From: Molossus alvarezi
Lineage: Eukaryota; Chordata; Mammalia; Chiroptera; Molossidae
Length of the DNA: 64,000 bases
Direction: 5' to 3'
Assembly (NCBI GenBank): GCA_037176705.1
Contig: CM073896.1
Location: forward strand, 22,022,708 to 22,086,707
Under the pieces are notes generated by a model. It was given only the letters and a program-made list of their open reading frames with translations, was not told the origin of the DNA and ran no database searches. Shown here one piece after another: positions 57,266 through 64,000 of the stretch (its first letter is position 1; each line of letters starts with the position of its first letter). A program made the translations under genes and the position numbers.

Positions 57266-59654
57266 CCAATGCATAAATTAAGGGGGATTTCCTTTGCTCT
57301 CTAGACCACTTGAGGAGGAAGCATAAGAATGTACAAAAATGAGTTCTGTAAGGTTGCCACATACATGTCCAGGTATCCAGTTACTAATAAATATCCTTAA
57401 TGTTTTCCTATGTTAATGTAGTTTCACATTCTTTTCTCACTCTTCACTTCTGAGAATGGAGGCAGACACACAGAACAAAGGTGTTGCAGAATTTCAGAAG
57501 TGGACTGGGCTAGTGAGACACGGACAGTTGACCTAGGAAGGCTGGGATCCAGACAGGAGAGGCAGGGGCAAAGGCCTGTAGGTCCCTGTGAGGTGTCCGC
57601 TGATGCTGGATTGGAGTATACACGGAAATGCATGGAGAACCAGTTGGAGACCTCAATGAAAAGGACTAAATCTGAAGAAACTTCTTCTGGGTAAAGATTT
57701 TCTTCAGTGGATGTTTTATACTGAGAACTTCAAACCATTGCTGCACTAATGTGTCATTCTTTTTTGTGAGCAACCTAATAAAATATATATTCATATTGCA
57801 GTTTAAAAGAGACGGGGAATAAAAAACATATATTGTACTTTTCCCAAAATTAGGATTCACTTGCACTTAAAATATTATATTAAATTCAGTTAATTAAATC
57901 TAAAATTAACTAACACTGTAAGAATATTTTTCTTCACATTGAGTAAAATCTTGTCCTCTAACAACTGTTTTCTAAAAGTACATTGAAAAAAATTTGATAA
58001 TTTTCTACATGAAAACTCTCCAGCTTCTAAAAAATATTCATCACATTTATTTTTTATCTTTTTAGGCTGAACATGCACAGTTACTTCACTATTTTTCTTG
58101 CTTTCTTTATACAAATTTTAGTTTCATGAGAGTCCTTTTAAACTGTAAGAATAATTAAAGGTAATATGTAGGATTTTTCTAACTGGTACACTATATTAAA
58201 GAGATTATTGTCTCTCAGAATCAAGACAATGTATTTTATTTTAAGTTATTCTAATATTACTACATTACAAGTATATACACTTATGTGGATATTTATTTAA
58301 ATCTGACAGCAAAAGTATTTTCAAATGCTTTAAATAAACTAATGCTTAATAGGTTTATAATAAAATAATGTAGATAAGTATTCTTGAGAATTTTTAATTT
58401 CTAAGAATAATAAAGCACATAGTCATTTCCCATTACATCTTCGAGTGTCTCCTTTTGTTATCAATTAAGGAAATGAATTAAGTCCTTAAAAACTTAGAAA
58501 TGTTACAGTCTAAACAATACACATATGGTTAGAGCAGAAATATACAAATTCACTTAAAACACTTAAATCTGTAAGAATAAACTTAAATGTAATTAAATAT
58601 ATTTGTAAACAATGTGTTGATCAAAAGAGGATTGTACAATTGTATAGTACAGGTGTGACACTTATGAAAGAGAGACACAAGAGATATTTTAGGAAAATCC
58701 TTCAAAAGGCATGCAGTTCTGAGACAGTTTTGGCCAAGCCAATGGGGAAGCTGTCAGAGAAGTCCTTCATCTCATGGAACTTGCCTTCTTTCCTCCACAT
58801 TGACTCAATGGCTCCTTTAAGTGGTTAGATGTGAACTAGGTGGTGGGATCAGAGTGCAGCAGCTAGGGTCATCAGTCAATTACAGTACCCTCCATAGGAA
58901 TCTAAAAAGTACACTTTCATGGCCACCATACCAAGTCACGTGGACTTGGAATATACGTGTGATATTTGCTTTCCAACATAAATGGACACATTGGTATTCT
59001 TAAGTGAATACATAGGAAGAAAATGAGTTGGTCATGCACTCTTCAGTAATCTTGCCCATTTTAGGTTTATCAATGCTAATCAATGATTCTGGTTTTATAT
59101 ATGTTATTTGAACTTGTTAAATGTGAGAGTGCTTTTAAAACATCTCTCCTGGCTGACTGACAAAATATAGTATCTGGGTGTGAAAAGCTAAGAAATAGCT
59201 TGCACGTGATAATTTATCAAAATTTACCAGCATTATTATTAATACCCTCAGAGGCCTCCTGGAAGAGAAACTGATGATCTTTTCATGGTAAACCTTGGCT
59301 GTGAAGTTGGCCAGATGTGAGGTTAGTTTGCTTTACTTGTTAGAATTTCTATACCCCAGATACTGACCATAGAATCATTGTGTTAATGTTAGAAAGAACT
59401 AAAAATACCATTCAGCCTGGCTTCCTAAGTATAAGGGTAAGACCTAGAGAGTTTCAATTATTTAATCAATCAAATAGGTTTCCTGGTCTAGTACTATTTC
59501 TGGTACAGACATCTTAAAAATCCCTTTATGATTCTAATCACTGTTCTCAAAATTATGAGTTTTGAATACCGTTAATTCATAGTTCTTATACTGTCATTCT
59601 TCATTGATGCATTCATTTAACAAGCTTTTCAATAAGCTGTTATTTTATAGGCCT
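57266..59654. other. AT-rich single-copy DNA, no gene supported
   Basis: 57420-57700 is GC-richer with two small opposing frames of unknown nature. 57700-58620 is very AT-rich. 58640-59000 has short frames with no known features. Confidence 0.4.
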
Positions 59655-59925
59655 TCATTGCCCAATACGGTAGCCACTAGCTCCATGTAGCCATTAAGCC
59701 CTTGAAGATGTAAAGTGTTAAGAGTGAAGACTTAGCTCCCAAAAATGTAAAACATGTCATAAAAATTTTATACTGATTATTCCAGGGAACATATTTTGGA
59801 TGTATTGGATTAAACAAAATGTCTTACTAAAATTAAGTTCATCTGCTTTTTAAATTTTTAATGTGGCTACTTGAATCTTTAAATATGTACATGTGATTCA
59901 CATATTTTTATTGGACAGAGCTATT
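59655..59925. mobile_element. hAT-type DNA transposon relic
   Basis: Starts CATTGCCCAATACGGTAGCC and ends TATTGGACAGAGCT, which are imperfect inverted repeats of each other. The interior CCACTAGCTCCATGTAGCC and TAATGTGGCTACTTGAAT is typical of the small mammalian Charlie-group hAT elements. The exact family name is not certain. Confidence 0.65.
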
Positions 59926-61589
59926 ATAGAAAATTGCTATGGGTCACTTATTCATCAATTCCATGCATATTAATCACAACCCTGCAAGTTTTAAAACATT
60001 GTGTAAACACCAAAAGTCTTCTTTTGTCTAAAGGTGGTGCTTTATTTCTTTTATTTTTTTTTCCAGTGAGGTGATTTAGGATATTTTAAAATGAGAAAAC
60101 ATTACTTCTATTACCATTAGTTATACTTAGTTTAGATAAGGTTTGAAGCTGAAAGCATGCTGTCTTGAAGCTAAAGCTCTCTGAGAAATGAGATCAGGTT
60201 TACATAATTCCATTAATACCATTGAACTTCCTTTTTTTTTTTTTAAGCAACTTGTCGGTCAGCTAGGTTTAAAAAACCTGATCTTTTATTTGTGGGCTAA
60301 ACACAGTTGTACTGTTTCTCTGATACTAAGTGCTCTTTAGATTATCATCTTGCTTCTGTCTGGTTAGTCACTCCTCATTCTTCCTTTTCAGTTGAATTTT
60401 CCCCCATCAAGAGGCAAAAGGTTCACATTTAGAAAGGTGAACCAGCACTAAAGTCAGAACACTAAGTTTTCCAAATAGATAAAATAGTAGGAAACTCTTC
60501 CTCTACTATTATTTTATCACCGGAAATCTTTCATAACTTTATTTTATGGTAGTGTACATAAACCTGGAGGCATACCGTTATCTTTAGGAAGACATTATAC
60601 GAAACTTAAGAACAGTAAATCAAAGAAATTGCCTAATGTAAAAATGTGTGATAGATGAGTTGTTGAAAGTAAGCACTTTGCAAAGAGAGAAAAAAATTGA
60701 GGAAAAAAACCTCAAAGCATATATCAGGTTATTCTCTCCATGAAATTAGAGAGCAGGCTATTAAATTTTGAAACTGAATTTAAAAAAATTGCCACTTCAG
60801 AATGAGAAGATCCTATCTAAAACTCTTTTTGTCTTTTTTGAATGTAGGACAAGCTTTCAAATACCCAGGAGAGGACCTGATAAAGCACTCTACTTATTTG
60901 TGTCTGACCAGAAATGGCCTTGGAAGAAGAATCTAAAAGCTTTGTGCTCGTCAATATTATAAATTAGAAGACAAAATTATCTACACTCCAAAAATTAATA
61001 TTAAAGAAATGACAGAATGCCTTACTTGCCCTGGTGAGATTGAATAGACAATCTTATTTTTGTAACAATGTATTAAATGAGTTTATCTCCGTTATGAGAG
61101 GTTTCTAACACATGTAACTCACCATGAGAGAAAACTGGAACTCCTAGGTCCCTTAAGATGAGGCCCATGGTTGTTCTATTATGTATTTTAAGGAATTAAA
61201 AATACTTCTCTGTGATAGCATTATATTTTGCAATTTTCAAAAATAGGCTAAAAATGAAAATGGGTGCTGCTAGTTTTGTTATCATACTGATATAAATCAT
61301 ACAAAAGTTTTTTCGTTTGTTTGGTTGGTTGGTTTTTTTTTCTCCTTTGGAAAGTTACACACAGTATTACTTTACTGGAGGGCCAGTCTGTCTTACTGCT
61401 ATAAAGTTGTCTTGCCAAAGTCAAAACAGAATAGTTTATTCACTAAACATGTGTTATTAAACCTATGATTTTCTGTCTATGAAAATTAGTGTAGTCTCTT
61501 CTTGTCTTACCTACACTGCTAAGAATGCCCTAAACATTTGATTAAATTATCATCATCAAAGATGCTGCCCCCTTGTGCATGGAGCCTAC
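59926..61589. other. AT-rich single-copy DNA, nothing recognised
   Basis: T-runs at 60052-60062 and 60232-60244 and a GTTTGTTTGGTTGG tract near 61315. No repeat or gene recognised. Confidence 0.4.
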
Positions 61590-62030
61590 ACTAAAGAAGA
61601 TATCACATCAACAAATGGTGCTGGAAAAACTAAACAATGGTATGCAAAAAAAAAACAAAAAAACTAAATACACACTTTACACCTTTCACAAAAATTAACT
61701 CAAATGGATCATAGATCTAAATGTAAAATGCAAAACTATGAAATTCCTAGAAAATAAAATAGGAGAAAACCTGGATAACTTTGGTTGTAGTAATGCCTTT
61801 TAGGTACAAAACCAAAGGCATGAACCACAAAAGACATAATTGATAAATTAGTCTTAAAATTAAAGATGTCTGCTTTGAAAAAGACAATATCAAGATAATT
61901 TGAAAGCAAGGCATATACTGAAATAAAATAATTGTGAAAGACACCTCAAATAAAGAACTGTTATATAAAATATACAATGTGCTCTTAAAACTGAACAATA
62001 AGAAAACAAATAACCTGACTTAAAAATAGA
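61590..62030 (+). mobile_element. Old L1 ORF2 fragment
   Basis: CACATCAACAAATGGTGCTGG, GGTATGCAAAAAAAAAAC, AAATTAACTCAAATGGATC, CTAAATGTAAAATGCAAAAC and CTGAACAATAAGAAAACAAA are the late ORF2 region of an old L1, heavily broken. The younger L1 to the right starts within it. Confidence 0.8.
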
Positions 62031-62144
62031 CCAAAGCCACACACCAAAACAGTCTGGGAGGCACAGGAGCCTTATTTGATACACACTGACCTGCCTACAC
62101 AGCCCAACATCCCTTACTGGGCCTAGAACTACCAGACGGCTAAA

Positions 62145-63065
62145 ATGGTGAGACAAAGAAATAATACGCAAATGAAAGAAAAGGTAGAATTACCAGAAAA
62201 GAATCTACATGAAATGGAAGCAAGCAATTTGTCAGATAAAGAATTCAAAGCAATGGTTTTAAGGGTCGTCAAACAATTTAGTGAGCACTACAAGCAACTT
62301 AATGAGAATTATAAAGAGCTTAGTGGGAACTACATCAGCGTAAAAATAGAGGTAGAAGCTATAAATAAAAATCAAGTGGAAATAAAGAAGACATAGCTGA
62401 TATGAAAAATACCTTAGAAGATCTCAGTAGTAGATTAGACAAAACTGAAGACCGAATCAGCAAATTAGAAGACAAGATACAAAAAAACACCCAAATGGAG
62501 CAGCAAACTGGGGGAAAAATTAAAAGCAAGAGGAGAGTTTAAGGGAGATTTGGGACAACATGAAACACAACAATATTTGCATCATAGAGGTACCAGAAAG
62601 AGAAGAATTGGGAAAAGAAATAGAGAACCTGTTTGGAGAAATAATGACAGAAAACTTCCCTAATTTGGTGAAGGAAAACGTCACACAAATCCAGGAAACA
62701 CAGAGAATCCTAAGCAAGATGAACCCCAAAAAAACCAAGAGCTAGACACATCATAATTAAAATGGCAAACATTAAAGACAAGGGAAAATCTTAAAGGAAA
62801 CAAGAGAGAGACAGAAAGTTAACTACAAGGGAGCTCCCATTAAACTGATAGCTGATTTCTCAATAGAAACATTGCAGGCCAGAAGAAAGTGGCATGAAGT
62901 ATACAAAGTAAAGAAAGGCAAGGGTCTGAATCCAAGACTATTCTATCCAGCAAAGCTACCATTCAAAATTGAAGGAGAAATAAAGAGCTTCACAGACAAA
63001 ACAATCTAAAGGGATTTACCTCCACAAAACCAGCACTGCAAGAAATGTTAAAGGGGCTGTTGTAA
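62145..63065 (+). pseudogene. L1 ORF1, decayed
   Basis: Good start codon at 62145: MVRQRNNTQMKEKVELPEKN. It is open for 83 codons into the coiled coil, then stops at 62394. Later frames keep LSSRLDKTEDRISKLEDK (coiled coil, about 62425), the RNA-recognition part IIEVPEREELGKEIENLF and MTENFPNLVKENVTQIQE (62575-62690), and the C-terminal domain with LIADFSIETLQARRKW, NPRLFYPAKLPFKIEGE and a stop at 63007. The ancestral end is the leucine-rich EMLKGLL before 63065. At least three lesions; inactive. Confidence 0.88.
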
Positions 63066-63075
63066 GAAGACGAAA

Positions 63076-64000
63076 AATAAGTATCTTTTAATAATAACCT
63101 TAAATGTAAATGGCTTAAATGGTACAATCAAAAGAGATAGGATAGTTGATTGGATAAGAAAAAACAACCCAGACATATGCTGTCTACAAGAGACCCACCT
63201 CACAACAAAGGACTCACACAGGATGAAAGTGAAGGGATGGAAAAAATTTTTCCAGGCAAATGGAAATGAAAGATAGAGCTGGTGTAGCAATACTCATATC
63301 TGGGTATGATAAGCGAGGGCCTTAATAAGAAACAAAGAAGGTCACTACATAATATTAAAATGATCACTCCAACAAGAGGATATAACCCTGATAAATATAT
63401 ATGCACCAAATATAGGAGGACCAAAATATATTTAAAACTTCTGGAGGACTTTAAGGGTGATATTAATAGCAATACAATAATAGTGGGTGACTTTAACATC
63501 CCACTGACACCACTGGATAGATCGTCTAGACAAAAAAATTAACAAAGACACAGAGTCTTTAAATGACAAACTAGATCAGTTGGACTTAATTGATATTTAC
63601 AGAGCATTTTACTCCAAAGCTGCAGAATATATATTCTTCCCACGTTCACACAGGATATTCTCGAACATAGACCATGTATTAGGACAGAAAGTAAGTCTCC
63701 ACAAATTAAAGAAGACTGAAATCATATCAAGTATCTTCTCAGATCACAATGACATAAAACTAGAAATCAATTACAATAAAAATACTCAACAACACTCAAA
63801 CACATGGAGGTTAAATAGCATGTTATTAAACAAGAAATGGGTTATCAATGAGATTAAAAAAAAAACATAAACTTCCTGGAATCTAATAAAAATGAACATA
63901 CAATAATATAAAATCTATGAGACACAGCAAAAACAGACCTGAGAGGGGAGTTCATACCAATACCGTCCTACCTCAAGAAAAAAGTAAAATTTTCTAATAA
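63076..64000 (+). pseudogene. L1 ORF2, 5' part only, decayed
   Basis: Endonuclease domain of L1 ORF2: the normal ATG is not evident, but IITLNVNGLNGTIKR and DWIRKNNPDICCLQETHL are readable from 63089. Frameshifts come near 63240 and 63310, and GDFNIPLTPLDRSS is at about 63485. The frame 63580-63870 holds DLIDIYRAFYSKAAEYIFF and the catalytic SDHND (about 63741). The domain continues past 63870 after a stop. The reverse transcriptase would lie beyond the window. Confidence 0.88.

Larger units (their letters stand above)
62031..64000 (+). mobile_element. Younger L1, partial at right edge of window
   Basis: About 110 bases of 5'UTR (AATAGACCAAAGCC resembles AATAGACCACCC at 6022 in the half-L1), then ORF1 (62145-63065) and ORF2 from about 63076 to the edge. 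It is closely related to the 5.8-kb L1. The 3' half and right-hand target-site copy lie outside the window. Confidence 0.88.

Overview
This window looks like nuclear DNA of a mammal, and specifically a bat, probably of the vesper-bat side of the order (Yangochiroptera). The main reason is about twenty copies of a tRNA-derived SINE of the Ves type. They have a head carrying tRNA-like A and B boxes, a body with pyrimidine-rich tracts, and either an AATAAA-like tail or a tail with a CCTCGGGTGAGGAT-like block. Mammalian LINE-1 (several ages), L2, MIR, a mariner MITE, a hAT relic and retroviral LTRs are also present. The bat family cannot be fixed from this sequence.

I see no convincing exon of a working protein-coding gene and no tRNA, rRNA, snRNA or CRISPR. 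The window reads as intergenic or deep intronic DNA built mostly from mobile-element insertions, so most open frames here are accidental or lie inside repeats.

Layout. 0-4.7 kb: Ves SINEs, two old antisense L1 3' ends, a 128-bp mariner MITE, and a 230-bp stretch of non-repeat DNA present twice, one copy carrying a SINE and the other giving its empty site. 4.7-7.4 kb: a 2.7-kb 'half-L1' (5'UTR + ORF1 + 3'UTR, ORF2 missing) with a perfect 15-bp target-site duplication. 8-14.5 kb: L1 tails, an inverted SINE pair, and two SINEs stacked on one target site. 14.6-24 kb: mostly old L2 and MIR, one large GAAA microsatellite, and an old L1 3' end. 25.3-31.1 kb: a full-length but decayed 5.8-kb L1 with target-site duplications. 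31.4-36.4 kb: an old LTR-like repeat, MIRs and single-copy DNA. 37-41 kb: old antisense L1 with a second SINE stack. 41.6-44.3 kb: a processed pseudogene of 14-3-3 zeta (YWHAZ) lying inside an old L1 and itself interrupted by a SINE. 45.9-46.6 kb: a solitary LTR with a 5-bp duplication. 49-53 kb: SINEs and a decayed ERV-L-like interior. 54-61.5 kb: AT-rich single-copy DNA with microsatellites, an L1 tail, an L2 tail and a hAT relic. 62-64 kb: a third L1 (ORF1 and start of ORF2) running off the right edge, inserted into an older L1.

The parts do not cooperate as a pathway. The relationship that matters is parasitic: L1 ORF2 protein supplies endonuclease and reverse transcriptase, and the half-L1, the SINEs and the YWHAZ copy all have the poly(A) tails and target-site duplications expected if they were moved by it. 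Family names were assigned by eye and from memory; no database search was run.
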